Part shown: piece by piece, positions 25,708 to 35,115 of the stretch | Position numbering within the stretch: the stretch's first letter is position 1 | Layout of the letters: each line of letters opens with the position of its first letter | NCBI RefSeq assembly: GCF_000425465.1 | Contig: NZ_AUDM01000007.1 | Coordinates: 1 to 64,000 of the forward strand | Direction of reading: 5' to 3' | Source of the DNA: Flavobacterium filum DSM 17961 | Lineage (GTDB): Bacteria > Bacteroidota > Bacteroidia > Flavobacteriales > Flavobacteriaceae | Length of the DNA: 64,000 bases | The notes under the pieces: model-generated | Told to the model about the DNA's origin: nothing | What the model saw: only the letters and a program-made list of their open reading frames with translations | Databases searched by the model: none | Translations under genes and position numbers: made by a program

Positions 25708-28002
25708 TTATCTTTTCAAAGCGAAGTGACCTTTGATGATTCTTCCGTCAGAAAGTGTTAAAATAAACCAATAATCGGATGAAGGCATTGAAGTGTTATT
25801 AAAATTTCCATCCCAACCTTTTATAGATGGATTAAATTGTACGATTAATTTTCCATAACGGTCAAAAACAGCAATGCTTGACTTAGTGTCTGTGAGCTTT
25901 TCTATTTTCCAAATATCATGAATACCATCTCCGTTTGGCGTAAAGAATTTTGGATAATCCAACACTATTATTTTTTGGGTTTTTATCCCACAATCATTTA
26001 AATCTTTAACGGTAACCCAATATTCTCCGGCAGGAACCGATTGAAAAATCGGCGAATTTTGAAAGTAACTTCCATCTAAAGAATAGACATAATCTCCAAA
26101 ACCTAAAACATTGATGGTCACCGAATTTTGATTACCGGAAAAATCATTAATAAGGATTGAATCTATAGTTGGTGGCCCTGATAAAAGAATCGTAAATTTT
26201 TTTGAAACCGTGCAACCTTCACTATTCGATACCGTAATGGTATAGGTTCCGGCTTCATCAATAAAAATAGTTGGAGTTGTTTCACCAGTATCCCATAGAT
26301 AAGAAGAAAAATTGGGAAGCACTCCAATTGAAATCGTTTCACCTTCACACAAATAGATTGTTTCATCTTCTAAACCAATTGGCGTAAAAATTTTGATTTC
26401 TAAAACCAGTGGAAAAATGCCTAAACAAGTTGTGCCATTTGCAACTCTAATATAAATTGTTTGTTCAAAAGGTGTTGTATTGGTAAAAGAATTTAAGAAA
26501 GCATTTTGTTGCAATTGAGCATCGGTTGAAGAAGCGTAATACGTTAATTGACTACCATTTGGAAATAAAGACAATATATTTGGTGTTACAACTGATGATA
26601 AACTAAAAGTGGTAATTCCGTCAGGACTATCATCATTATCACAAATAATTGAACTTGGTAATACTAATGTACTGTTTGAAGTAGATAATGTTACAGTAGA
26701 GATACTAAAACATCCATAAATATTTTGTAATCGAACATAAAGCATTTGATTAACACTCGTGTTTAAAAAGGGAGTTGTTGTAGAAATAGTATTTATATTC
26801 AATTCTGCATCACTTTGACTAAAGAAAAATCTTGGAGTTTGAACATTCGTATTTGAACCAACTATTGCACTATATGCATCCGTTAGATTGAAATAGGCAA
26901 TACCGTCATTATTGTCATCACATTGCGTTAGCGCAACCGAATTAGGTGTTGGATTTGAAACATATTCAATGGTAATTTCTCCGGTAGAAAAACAACTCGC
27001 ATTAAATTGAACTTCCACTTTGTAAAAACCAAATTGGGTAACTGTGTAAGTTGGGCCAGTTTCTCCAATTAAAAGTTGATTATTTCTATACCATCGATAA
27101 GCTATAGCATTTGGAGTTGTGGCATCTAAAACCAATGTTTCGTTTTCGCAAAGCGGAGTATTATTTGAAATAAGTCTATCCGGACCTAAATCGGTTTCTA
27201 CTGTAAAACTTCCTCCTCCTAGAAAAATAGCAGAATCGTACAGATTATTTCCTTGATCGGCAATTACCAGTTTAATATGGTACAATTGGCCGGGAATAAC
27301 ATTGCTTTCTGCTTTTAGAATTTTGGTTTGACCATTATAATTAGTAGGATGTGCAATACCGTTAAAGGCATCAAAATATTGTTCATTTGCAGGCGGACAA
27401 ATGGTTCCGGAACCTCTAACAGTAGGAACTTTTACCGGAGTACTAGTTCCCGGAACAACCGCTAAATTAATATATTGCGAAGTGGAAGCCTCTCTTAATA
27501 AAAATGCAAATCCGTCTGAATAACTACATTGATTAGAATTTGGGTTGGATAAATATTGCTCTGATGAAAAGATATACTCAAAACTAATTTTATTAGCAAA
27601 TGGTAAAAAATCGAACTCAATTACGGTAGCATTTATCGTATTAGATTCGTTGATAGCTTGTTGTAAGTCATTATCACCAGGCCAATTGGTTGGACCTTCA
27701 CTTAATAATGAATTATTGGGTCCAATCGCAGAAATTGCTCTTCCGGTTGAAATAATTACACCATCTTGAAAAGGAAATGAACTGCCTTTAGCCGTAAAAT
27801 AACCATAACTATTTCCTGAACTGAAACTCCATCCGGAAACACTTACATTTGAAACATTTGCACATGGACTGTTAACCAAAACATTTTCAATAAGCTCAGT
27901 TGCGGTAAAAGAATTATCGTCAACTTGAATGTACTGAGCTTTTATAGTGTTGAAAAACAGCAGCGTAAAAATAAAAAAAGTAATGTTTTTGGCAAACTTC
28001 AT
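25708..28002 (-). CDS. T9SS type B sorted surface protein with choice-of-anchor L domain
   Basis: 764 residues with a signal peptide (FFIFTLLFFNTIKAQ). Residues of about 30-270 match the choice-of-anchor L type domain (TATELIENVLVNSPC, FPFQDGVIISTG, FEYIFSSEQY, DGFAFLLRE). Ig-like modules with CDDN starts follow, then the type B sorting domain ([45 protein letters not shown]). Its C-terminal ~250 residues parallel those of the neighbour at 20612-25687, so the two are paralogues at that end. It lies 16 bp after the ABC permease gene, which suggests one transcript. The ligand is unknown. Confidence 0.9.
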   Translation of the reverse strand: MKFAKNITFFIFTLLFFNTIKAQYIQVDDNSFTATELIENVLVNSPCANVSNVSVSGWSFSSGNSYGYFTAKGSSFPFQDGVIISTGRAISAIGPNNSLLSEGPTNWPGDNDLQQAINESNTINATVIEFDFLPFANKISFEYIFSSEQYLSNPNSNQCSYSDGFAFLLREASTSQYINLAVVPGTSTPVKVPTVRGSGTICPPANEQYFDAFNGIAHPTNYNGQTKILKAESNVIPGQLYHIKLVIADQGNNLYDSAIFLGGGSFTVETDLGPDRLISNNTPLCENETLVLDATTPNAIAYRWYRNNQLLIGETGPTYTVTQFGFYKVEVQFNASCFSTGEITIEYVSNPTPNSVALTQCDDNNDGIAYFNLTDAYSAIVGSNTNVQTPRFFFSQSDAELNINTISTTTPFLNTSVNQMLYVRLQNIYGCFSISTVTLSTSNSTLVLPSSIICDNDDSPDGITTFSLSSVVTPNILSLFPNGSQLTYYASSTDAQLQQNAFLNSFTNTTPFEQTIYIRVANGTTCLGIFPLVLEIKIFTPIGLEDETIYLCEGETISIGVLPNFSSYLWDTGETTPTIFIDEAGTYTITVSNSEGCTVSKKFTILLSGPPTIDSILINDFSGNQNSVTINVLGFGDYVYSLDGSYFQNSPIFQSVPAGEYWVTVKDLNDCGIKTQKIIVLDYPKFFTPNGDGIHDIWKIEKLTDTKSSIAVFDRYGKLIVQFNPSIKGWDGNFNNTSMPSSDYWFILTLSDGRIIKGHFALKR

Positions 28003-28018
28003 AGCGTTTGCAAAGATA

Positions 28019-28858
28019 CTACAAATCTCTTTTCTGTAGAATTTTATAGGACATTAACATAAAAATAACAGTCCAAGCAATGACAATCACTAATGAATAC
28101 CAATGCACGCTATAATCCTTTAAACTCGCTTCTCCACCAATAGTTGTTTCAATGTTTTTTATCACATTTAAACGAGTAATTGGTTCTTTGATAAGGTTAG
28201 ACATCGATTCCAATGGTAAAAACTGTGTGATATATTGGTAATTATCAGAATCTTTAAATACTTTCCATCGAAGTGTACCTATGATGATTCCTTCAATAAT
28301 GTTCCAAATGAATAAAAAACCTAATGCAAATGCAGAGCGTTTAACTAAAATACCCAAAAACAAACAGAAAGAGAAAAAGGCAGAAAGTTTTACGAAATAG
28401 GCCAATAAATATTCCAAATCAGAGAAAATGATTCCAATTTCATTGTAGGCAGAAAAGCTTAGGCCAAGTAGCAAACTCATGATGAAAATAAAAACGGTAG
28501 AAATTCCGGCAAACGTAAAAACAATCAAAAATTTAGATTGAATAAATTCTTTTTTGCTTAAACCGTCTATTAGATTTTGTTTTAAAGTGCCATACGAATA
28601 TTCATTGGCCATCATAGAAACGATAACAATGGCTAAGAAAAGTTTAAGAATTGCGGCTACATAGGTGTTAAAATGCCAAATATAGGGAAAGTTAAAAATA
28701 CCTTGATCCGCAATTCGCAATTCAAAGTTTCCAATCTTAAATTCGATTGATGCAATAAGAGCGATAAAGGTTAAGATGATAAAATAGGCCAAGGTCAAAA
28801 TTCTACTGGCTCTGTTTTTCCATATTTTTTGAAATTCTATTTGAAGAAGTCTTTTCAT
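28019..28858 (-). CDS. ABC-2 type transporter permease
   Basis: 279 residues with about six hydrophobic segments and a basic N-terminus (LLQIEFQKIWKNRASRI). The layout is that of ABC-2 type permeases: an N-terminal membrane anchor, a large loop, and a central TM cluster (FLIVFTFAGISTVFIFIMS). It pairs with the ATP-binding protein gene just upstream. The gap between the two is largely a heptamer tract (28862-28910). The substrate is unknown. Confidence 0.88.
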   Translation of the reverse strand: MKRLLQIEFQKIWKNRASRILTLAYFIILTFIALIASIEFKIGNFELRIADQGIFNFPYIWHFNTYVAAILKLFLAIVIVSMMANEYSYGTLKQNLIDGLSKKEFIQSKFLIVFTFAGISTVFIFIMSLLLGLSFSAYNEIGIIFSDLEYLLAYFVKLSAFFSFCLFLGILVKRSAFALGFLFIWNIIEGIIIGTLRWKVFKDSDNYQYITQFLPLESMSNLIKEPITRLNVIKNIETTIGGEASLKDYSVHWYSLVIVIAWTVIFMLMSYKILQKRDL

Positions 28859-28861
28859 GAA

Positions 28862-28910
28862 GGTATTTGGTAATGGGTGATTGGTAATGGGTAATGGGTA
28901 AAAGGTGAAA
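28862..28910. repeat. Heptamer tract GGTAATG x7 directly before the permease start
   Basis: In-register units GGTATTT, GGTAATG, GGTGATT, GGTAATG, GGTAATG, GGTAAAA, GGTGAAA. Read on the minus strand, the tract ends 3 nt before the permease ATG at 28858 and fills almost the whole spacer to the ATPase gene. Confidence 0.9.
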
Positions 28911-28914
28911 GGAT

Positions 28915-29856
28915 TTATTTATTGTTGGTTAATTGTAAAAATTGTTCTTCTAAACTATATTTTCTTTTGACCAAATGATTGAGGTAAATCCCTTTTTGAA
29001 CCAAATATTTATTCAGTTCATGTGCTTCCAACGCTTGTTTTAGATATACAAATAATTTGTTGTCTTCTTCATTTATTGAATCAACAGCAGGATGCAGTTC
29101 AAGTTTAGCTTTCAGATCGGTCATATTATCCGATTGAAGCTCAAAAAAACCTTCATTGGCAATGATTCCATCCACAGTTCCGGAATAGAGAATTTCTCCT
29201 TTTCGCAAAACGAGAACATGACTACATACTTTTTCTACTTCATCTAATAAATGAGAAGCCAATAAAATAGTCGTTCCTTGCGAAGCAATGGTTTTAATAA
29301 TATCGCGTATTTGTCTGATACCTTGTGGGTCTAAACCATTTGTTGGTTCGTCTAAAATTAAAATTTCCGGGTCGTTTAAAAGGGCAGAAGCGATTGCTAA
29401 CCGTTGCTTCATCCCTAAAGAAAAAGTTCTGAACTTACTGTCTTTTCGTTCTGAAAGTCCAACAATTTCGAGTTTTTCTTCCACTTTAGAAAAAGGAGCA
29501 CCTTTAATTCTGCACACCAATTCCAGATTTTCCTTGGCGGTCATGTACGGATAAAAATTTGGTCGTTCAATGATGGCTCCAACTTTTTTTAAAGCTTCAT
29601 GGGTTTCAATTGTTCCGCCAAACCAACGGTAATCACCGGAAGTTTTATTTACAACGTTAAGTACAATGCCTAACGTGGTGGATTTTCCACTGCCATTCGG
29701 ACCCAAAATCCCGTATACGTTTCCTTTTTTGATTTCAAAAGAAACATCTTTTACGGCATGAACCGCTCCAAAACGTTTGTTTAATTTTTCTAAAGTTAAA
29801 ATGGTTTCCAAAATGAATCTGATTGATTTATTCAAGTAGGACGAATAATCAACCAA
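28915..29856 (-). CDS. ABC transporter ATP-binding protein
   Basis: Up to 313 residues. The longest frame begins at 29856, but the conserved domain starts at ETILTLEKLNKRFGAV, so the TTG at 29811 is a plausible true start. Walker A GPNGSGKST, signature SLGMKQRL, Walker B LILDEPTNGLD and switch-region His (LLASHLLDE) are all present, followed by a ~90-residue C-terminal regulatory region typical of ABC-2 exporters. It energises the downstream permease. No membrane segments are seen. Confidence 0.93.
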   Translation of the reverse strand: MVDYSSYLNKSIRFILETILTLEKLNKRFGAVHAVKDVSFEIKKGNVYGILGPNGSGKSTTLGIVLNVVNKTSGDYRWFGGTIETHEALKKVGAIIERPNFYPYMTAKENLELVCRIKGAPFSKVEEKLEIVGLSERKDSKFRTFSLGMKQRLAIASALLNDPEILILDEPTNGLDPQGIRQIRDIIKTIASQGTTILLASHLLDEVEKVCSHVLVLRKGEILYSGTVDGIIANEGFFELQSDNMTDLKAKLELHPAVDSINEEDNKLFVYLKQALEAHELNKYLVQKGIYLNHLVKRKYSLEEQFLQLTNNK

Positions 29857-29980
29857 ATTGTTACGACAAATGTTAAAAAAAGACGAAACTTATTAAATAG
29901 CTTTACAAAAAATACAGAATAAGTAGATATAATTTAGCGTCAATAAAATATTTATTTTGATAAGGTTTGGATAAATCCAT

Positions 29981-31288
29981 TTACCTCCTCATAATTTTCT
30001 TTACCATAATTTCTTTTTCACTTGAAATTTTCACAAAATACAAACCTTTTGTAACGTTTGAAAAATCAATTTGGGCAATGTTACCAATTTGCTCCATAAT
30101 TGTTTTGCCCATTATATCATACACTACAATTTTTTGAATTAGAGTATTTGTATTATTTTCTATATACAACATATTGTGAACAGGATTTGGATATAGGGTA
30201 AACGAAGAAGCGGTAAACTCATCATTTTTTAAAATAGCTTCACATTCTTGTTGTGTACTCACATAATGGGTTGTTGCATCTTTCTCTAGCCAATTAGCAT
30301 TACAATTGGCAACATCATCAACAAAAATACAACTCAAATTAGGGTTATTAGTAACCTTAAAACGGTCGTCATAAATAAGTGTTACACTACCGGGATTTGT
30401 AACATATTGGCCATTTAGTAGAGTATTTGAACCATTTTGAAGCAATACTGAAGAAAGGCTATTATTGTTACAATGCAAAATATTTAAAAATGAGTTGGAA
30501 TTTAGGTTAAGAGTACTAAGATTAATATTATTCATACAAAACAACGCTTTCAATTCTGGATTATTAGCAAAATCTAAAGTAGTTAATAGATTATTTTGGC
30601 AAAATAACTCTTTTATTGATGGTACATTAGAAAGATCTAAAGTGATAAGTTGAGTATTTGTGCAGTGCAATCTATAGAATTGTGGTACATTGGTTATGGT
30701 TAAATGAGTTAAAGGATTAAAACCACAAGAAAGTAATAATAGTGCTGGATTTGCAAAAATATCCAGTGATGTTAATTGATTATTATAGCAAAAGAGTAGT
30801 GTTAAATTAACATTTTGAGAAACATCAAGACTTGTTAATAGATTGTGTTCACATGATAAAGTTGTGAGATTGATATTATTCGAAACATCAAGCGTAGTGA
30901 GTTGGTTTCTTACACAAATTAACCCTTGCAAGGCGATATTGTTAGTAATGTTAATGCTTGTTAGGCTATTGTCATTACAAGATAAATTAATTAAATTCAA
31001 ATTATTACTAAAATCTAAACTGGTTAAATTAGTACAGTTTCTGATGTTGATACTTTCTAACTGCGTGAAACCTTCAATTCCTATGATATTGTGTAAATTA
31101 CTGCCATTAATGTTTAAACTAACAACCGTATTAATATCGCTATTTAATACCAAATGATTGATGATACCATCACTATCAATACCTTGGTTGATGAGTTCTT
31201 GTTCAAAATCTTCGTCAGGAATAACCGTATATTGAGCATTACCCTTATAAAAGAAAAAAAGCAAAAGGAAAAAGTAGTAATTTTTCAT
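29981..31288 (-). CDS. Leucine-rich-repeat-like secreted protein with T9SS type A sorting domain
   Basis: 435 residues with a signal peptide (YYFFLLLFFFYKGNAQ). Residues of about 40-280 are short irregular repeats of about 21 residues (LTSLDVSQNVNLTLLFCYNN-type units), each with an LxxLxC/LxxLDxS pattern, many with a buried cysteine. The C-terminus is a type A sorting domain: SFTLYPNPVHNMLYIEN, VYDIMGKTIM and GLYFVKISS, ending in KKIMRR. Export by T9SS and cell-surface attachment are expected. The repeats suggest protein binding; the partner is unknown. Confidence 0.9.
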   Translation of the reverse strand: MKNYYFFLLLFFFYKGNAQYTVIPDEDFEQELINQGIDSDGIINHLVLNSDINTVVSLNINGSNLHNIIGIEGFTQLESINIRNCTNLTSLDFSNNLNLINLSCNDNSLTSINITNNIALQGLICVRNQLTTLDVSNNINLTTLSCEHNLLTSLDVSQNVNLTLLFCYNNQLTSLDIFANPALLLLSCGFNPLTHLTITNVPQFYRLHCTNTQLITLDLSNVPSIKELFCQNNLLTTLDFANNPELKALFCMNNINLSTLNLNSNSFLNILHCNNNSLSSVLLQNGSNTLLNGQYVTNPGSVTLIYDDRFKVTNNPNLSCIFVDDVANCNANWLEKDATTHYVSTQQECEAILKNDEFTASSFTLYPNPVHNMLYIENNTNTLIQKIVVYDIMGKTIMEQIGNIAQIDFSNVTKGLYFVKISSEKEIMVKKIMRR

Positions 31289-31307
31289 GACTCAAATTTT
31301 TAAATTA

Positions 31308-31342
31308 AAATCCTATTGAAAGTTTACCTTTCAATAGGATTT
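31308..31342 (-). terminator. Terminator of the 31353-32837 gene
   Basis: Perfect 15-bp stem (31308-31322 / 31328-31342, AAATCCTATTGAAAG and complement) with a 5-bp loop and a T-rich tail on the minus strand. Confidence 0.85.
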
Positions 31343-31352
31343 ATAATTAATT

Positions 31353-32837
31353 TTAATTTTTATAAATAAACGTTTGCTTAACAGCACCTGATGATGTTTC
31401 TTTATTGATGATATGATAATACTGACTCATTAATTTATCATATAATTCCGGGTCTTTTACTTGTATTTCATTTAGTTCTTCTAAAGTCAAATTCATAGAA
31501 CCTAAAATATTAGTAGAAACAACTAATCCTTTTACAAAGTCCTCTGTTTGGCAGAAAGATTCTCGATGACAATCTACAAAAACATCTTTTACAATATCTG
31601 GATTTACTTGATTAATTTGAACACCAAAAGTATAGGTAGTATTAATGATTTCAGGTAAATCAATTAAAGTAGCTATGCTTGGATCAGAAGGGTTTACATT
31701 GGTAAAAGCATAATCAAAACCCTTTTGAAAACGATGTTTAATTAACATGTTTCTACAGACCTCTGCTGTTCCATCATTATTGTCTGTTACACTTCTTATT
31801 ATGTTTCCACCATAAGGTATAGTTTCAAAAGGTTGATATAAACTTTCAACGGTGTTTTTAGCATTACTGAATCCATAAAAATTATTTGGATGATTATAGT
31901 ATAAGGCTATTATATTTCTCATATAAACGCCTTGACCAGAGGTAAATTCGCCAGTACCCGGCAAATAAGTCGAATGCAAATCTTGACATGGATTCGTAGA
32001 ACTCATATAATTTTTTATTGGAACATCTACATAAGGTGTGCCAAAACAATCAGCATAACCATTAGTATTTTGAAAGGTACAAGTTGCTGGGTCTGCATAA
32101 TTACCTCCAAACATAAAAGATGCTTTTGTATCTACAATCCGATCACCATGAGTAGCTGAATTATTAAAAATGTCTCCAAAATTAGCAACACGTTCGCAAA
32201 ATGGTGTACCTGAATCTTGATAAGTATGATATAGTTTAAAATTGTGAGCGATTTCATGAGGCAAAGTTTTACTTAATAAATGATTATGCCCATATATACT
32301 GTCAATTCCTGGCATTTTTGCAGCACCTCTAACCATTGGATTAAAAGGACTTATTGTACTATAATCTAAGCCTTCAACAATAAATAAATTTAAAGCATTA
32401 TAATCATAAACAGGATTGGTCATTCCTGTCTTGCTGTATTCTAATAATTGGTCAAAGGTTGGATGTGATAAATTTGTATCTGGAAAATTAGCTGCTCGAA
32501 CTTTCATAAACGAAGTACTATTAATTACATCATATCCTTTATATTTAAAAAATATATTAAATTGATTAAAATTGGTATTCAAAATCATAATAGCATTCAT
32601 CACTTCGTTTTCGCCATAAGTAGCAGTAACTCCAGAACCATCATCATTTTTTACAATATGAAACTTAACATTAAACACATATTTATCTGTAGAATTTGGG
32701 TTTTGTATTAATGAATTTAATACTGAAGCTGGCGGCTCAACATAATTTGGATCGAGTGTAACCGGACAATCTAATAGTTGAGCTATACTAGTTGAGGCAT
32801 AAAGAAATGCAAAAAAAAGAAAAATAATTTTTTTCAT
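31353..32837 (-). CDS. Secreted zincin-like metalloprotease
   Basis: 494 residues from the ATG at 32837, which begins a clean signal peptide (MKKIIFLFFAFLYASTSIAQ); an upstream frame extension to 32897 has no signal and is unlikely. LPHEIAHNFKLYH gives HExxHxxxxxH, the zinc-binding pattern of metzincins and pappalysin-like M43 enzymes, but the usual Gly in HExxHxxGxxH is Lys here. Cysteines nearby (PATCTF, GYADCFG) are compatible with M43. No T9SS sorting domain is seen at the C-terminus. It may be periplasmic or released. Activity is uncertain because of the Gly to Lys change. Confidence 0.7.
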   Translation of the reverse strand: MKKIIFLFFAFLYASTSIAQLLDCPVTLDPNYVEPPASVLNSLIQNPNSTDKYVFNVKFHIVKNDDGSGVTATYGENEVMNAIMILNTNFNQFNIFFKYKGYDVINSTSFMKVRAANFPDTNLSHPTFDQLLEYSKTGMTNPVYDYNALNLFIVEGLDYSTISPFNPMVRGAAKMPGIDSIYGHNHLLSKTLPHEIAHNFKLYHTYQDSGTPFCERVANFGDIFNNSATHGDRIVDTKASFMFGGNYADPATCTFQNTNGYADCFGTPYVDVPIKNYMSSTNPCQDLHSTYLPGTGEFTSGQGVYMRNIIALYYNHPNNFYGFSNAKNTVESLYQPFETIPYGGNIIRSVTDNNDGTAEVCRNMLIKHRFQKGFDYAFTNVNPSDPSIATLIDLPEIINTTYTFGVQINQVNPDIVKDVFVDCHRESFCQTEDFVKGLVVSTNILGSMNLTLEELNEIQVKDPELYDKLMSQYYHIINKETSSGAVKQTFIYKN

Positions 32838-33213
32838 AATGTAAGTTGTTGCCTTATTATTCATCTGAATTACCAGAAGGACGATAACTTTAGGCACAAT
32901 TTTGGTTAGGTTAGTTGTACCGCCCTGTTGATTTAGTTTAATTTAATACCATGTTAAATGAATAACCGTTTCGTACTTAATAGTGCTTTCTATTCCTGTT
33001 TTGCACTTCATATTTTCGGACAACGTGGTAAATTTTCTGTTTAAATCAATTCATTAAAAACCCTTTATCGAACAGATTATAACTTAATAATCAAGTAAAT
33101 ATAATGGTTTTTACTTACAAATAAAATGTATTTTATAAAAGAAAGGAAAATGATTCAAAAATAAATAATGTGAGATTTACATAAAATTGCTTTGGAATAG
33201 TAATAATTAAAAG
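32838..33213. other. Intergenic region with no recognised gene
   Basis: 376 bp of AT-rich sequence upstream of the protease gene. I see no ORF, RNA gene, strong hairpin or clear promoter box here. Confidence 0.6.
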
Positions 33214-33450
33214 TCAACAATGTTGTTTTTTACTGAAAATAAAATGTAAAGTAGTATTGATTTCTTTGCGTTCAGCAGTCAATTCAGTCAGACTTCCGTA
33301 AACATCTTCAGTCATTTGTTTTCCGCAACAGCGGCATTGGTATTCATGAAAATGATTGGTGATTTTTTTGGTGATTCTGAATTTGTGTCCAATCAGGTTA
33401 CAAATAACCGAAAGACCCAAAGCAGTTTGGGGAGAAGTGTAGGTTTTCAT
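33214..33450 (-). CDS. Small conserved cysteine-containing protein, possible zinc ribbon
   Basis: 78 residues. CRCCGKQMTED supplies closely spaced cysteines, with another Cys at residue 17 in VICNLIGHKF and a terminal HC. The basic, His-rich segment and the paired cysteines suggest metal binding. It looks like a short conserved protein of Flavobacteriaceae; I know no function. It stands alone, with 165 bp to the NdpA-like gene upstream and a terminator in between. Confidence 0.6.
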   Translation of the reverse strand: MKTYTSPQTALGLSVICNLIGHKFRITKKITNHFHEYQCRCCGKQMTEDVYGSLTELTAERKEINTTLHFIFSKKQHC

Positions 33451-33562
33451 AATGTGGTATTTTTTGTGGCAACATAAACGTAATGAATTTTACATATTTC
33501 ACAAAAAATAATCGATATACTACTGAAAATTAATGCTTTATCATGAATAAGATTACAATAAA

Positions 33563-33593
33563 AAATCCTTCTACAACGTATGAAGAAGGATTT
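33563..33593 (-). terminator. Terminator of the NdpA-like gene
   Basis: AAATCCTTCT...AGAAGGATTT 10-bp stem with an 11-bp loop and a T-run on the minus strand, 22 bp after the stop of the 33616-34674 gene. Confidence 0.8.
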
Positions 33594-33615
33594 AAGTTTA
33601 AATTTTTGTACTCAA

Positions 33616-34674
33616 TTACGATTTCTGTTCTTTATTAAAGTAAACCAAGTAATAATACATTTGTTTTTCTTCGTCCCAGCCTTTTTCAACAAATTTTTCG
33701 GCACTTTCAGGGTTGATAAAATCCAATTTTATTTGAATATTGGTATCTAAATTGATTACGTTTTTAATCTTCTTACGAGCATCGGTTACTGCCGCATTGG
33801 CAATTGGGAAATTCGTCACATCTTCAATGCTGTATTTTTCACCACGATCGACTTTATAGTTTTTAAATTCCGGAATCAAATCAGGATTATCAATAACTTC
33901 ATTCAAAAATTTACTTTCTTCAAATTCATCATTCTTAGCAAAATAATTCACCGAACGATTCATAAACATCACTTCTTGCTTTTTGTCTTCTGCCGGTAGT
34001 ACTACATCTTTGGCAAAATCCTGACAGAATTTCAAGTATTTTTTGGTGATAAAATTTTCATCTTGAAAAGCATCAACACTTAAGAAATGTTCTAACCAAT
34101 ATCGAGCATCATATCGATTGCTGTCAACGGTTAAGATTTTATATCCTTCCTCTTTTTTATAGTTGAAAATCAAACATCCTTTGTCTAATTTGTTCAAGTT
34201 GATACCGTGTTGTAGCAACATTTCCAAGTTAGTTCCTTTTTCTTCAAATTGCAAAAAGTCGGCTTGCACTTCACTTTTAAACACGCCAATGGCATCTACT
34301 TGATTATTATCAATGGTTAAATGAGTCAAATAAGCCACATATACTTCACCGTTTTTAATGTGCGGATGATTGGATTGCTCAAATAAATGTTTCGTAATTT
34401 TTTTGGAAACATCGTGAATAGTTGACGGATTATCAAACACTTCAGAAGCCAATTTATACATGTCGTGGTATTCTAAATCGACTTCATGGGCAAATTGATA
34501 GTAGTTTTCTTCCTTCTCCCGAAAAGGTTTTAAGAAAAACTCTTTCAACAACGGTGTAATTTCGTCGTTGGTTTGATACGGTTGTTCCGATAAAAAGATT
34601 GCTTCGTTACGGCTTTTGTTTCCAACTCGGTGGATGGAAAGGGATTCGATGTGGGCGTTGAAAAGGTTTATCAT
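33616..34674 (-). CDS. Nucleoid-associated protein, NdpA/YejK-like
   Basis: 352 residues, close to the usual 330-350 of the 37-kDa nucleoid-associated family. Family-like features include the N-terminal IESLSIHRVGNKS, a central VYVAYLTHLTIDNNQVDAIGVFKSE strand region (quoted across its length in parts) and the C-terminal half with VMFMNRSVNYFAKND. Members bind DNA or the nucleoid; some anti-phage associations exist, but nothing here requires that. An octamer tract (34682-34713) ends 7 nt before the start. Confidence 0.8.
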   Translation of the reverse strand: MINLFNAHIESLSIHRVGNKSRNEAIFLSEQPYQTNDEITPLLKEFFLKPFREKEENYYQFAHEVDLEYHDMYKLASEVFDNPSTIHDVSKKITKHLFEQSNHPHIKNGEVYVAYLTHLTIDNNQVDAIGVFKSEVQADFLQFEEKGTNLEMLLQHGINLNKLDKGCLIFNYKKEEGYKILTVDSNRYDARYWLEHFLSVDAFQDENFITKKYLKFCQDFAKDVVLPAEDKKQEVMFMNRSVNYFAKNDEFEESKFLNEVIDNPDLIPEFKNYKVDRGEKYSIEDVTNFPIANAAVTDARKKIKNVINLDTNIQIKLDFINPESAEKFVEKGWDEEKQMYYYLVYFNKEQKS

Positions 34675-34681
34675 TTTTTTA

Positions 34682-34713
34682 AGTTGCTGAGTTACTGAGT
34701 AGCTGAGTAGCTA
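34682..34713. repeat. Degenerate octamer tract AGTWRCTG x4
   Basis: In-register units AGTTGCTG, AGTTACTG, AGTAGCTG, AGTAGCTA between the four-helix-bundle gene and the NdpA-like gene. AGTAGCTG is the exact reverse complement of the CAGCTACT unit at 35116-35195. Confidence 0.9.
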
Positions 34714-34716
34714 AGT

Positions 34717-35076
34717 TTACTTTGATTCCTCAATTTTTTTTATGAATGAAACAAGCATAGCTTCTAGTTCTCTGCTGAACTCGTGTAATTTGTTAAATTG
34801 ATGTTCGTTTAAATAATTTATGTTTTTTGAAATTTCAATTTGGGTTTGATATTCAAAAAGTGAACTTAATGAAATTTTTAAAAATCTTAAAAATTCTTTA
34901 TTTCCATCTCTTCCAAATCCTTCTGCAATATTACTCGGAATTGAAATTGAACTTCTTCTAATTTGAGATGTTAATCCAAAAATTTCTTCTTTTGGGAATT
35001 CTTTTGTTATTAAATAGGTTTCGGTTACTAATGACATTGATTTTTGCCAAATTAGTAATGATTTAAAATTTTTCAT
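34717..35076 (-). CDS. Four-helix bundle protein (23S rRNA intervening-sequence protein family)
   Basis: 119 residues. SLLIWQKSMSLVTETYLIT, FGLTSQIRRSSISIPSNIAEGF and EFLRFLKISLSSLFEYQTQ are the characteristic helices of this family. Relatives are found inside 23S rRNA intervening sequences, as stand-alone genes, and as accessory (Avd-type) proteins of diversity-generating retroelements. No reverse transcriptase or rRNA is nearby. The gene is bounded on both sides by octamer tracts in opposite orientation (34682-34713 and 35116-35195). Function unknown. Confidence 0.88.
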   Translation of the reverse strand: MKNFKSLLIWQKSMSLVTETYLITKEFPKEEIFGLTSQIRRSSISIPSNIAEGFGRDGNKEFLRFLKISLSSLFEYQTQIEISKNINYLNEHQFNKLHEFSRELEAMLVSFIKKIEESK

Positions 35077-35115
35077 GGCTAATAATTGTTTTGAATGGTT
35101 TATATATTTAATTTT

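Noticed and set aside
34717..35076. Accessory protein of a diversity-generating retroelement
   Set aside because: No reverse transcriptase, template repeat or variable repeat was recognised in the window.
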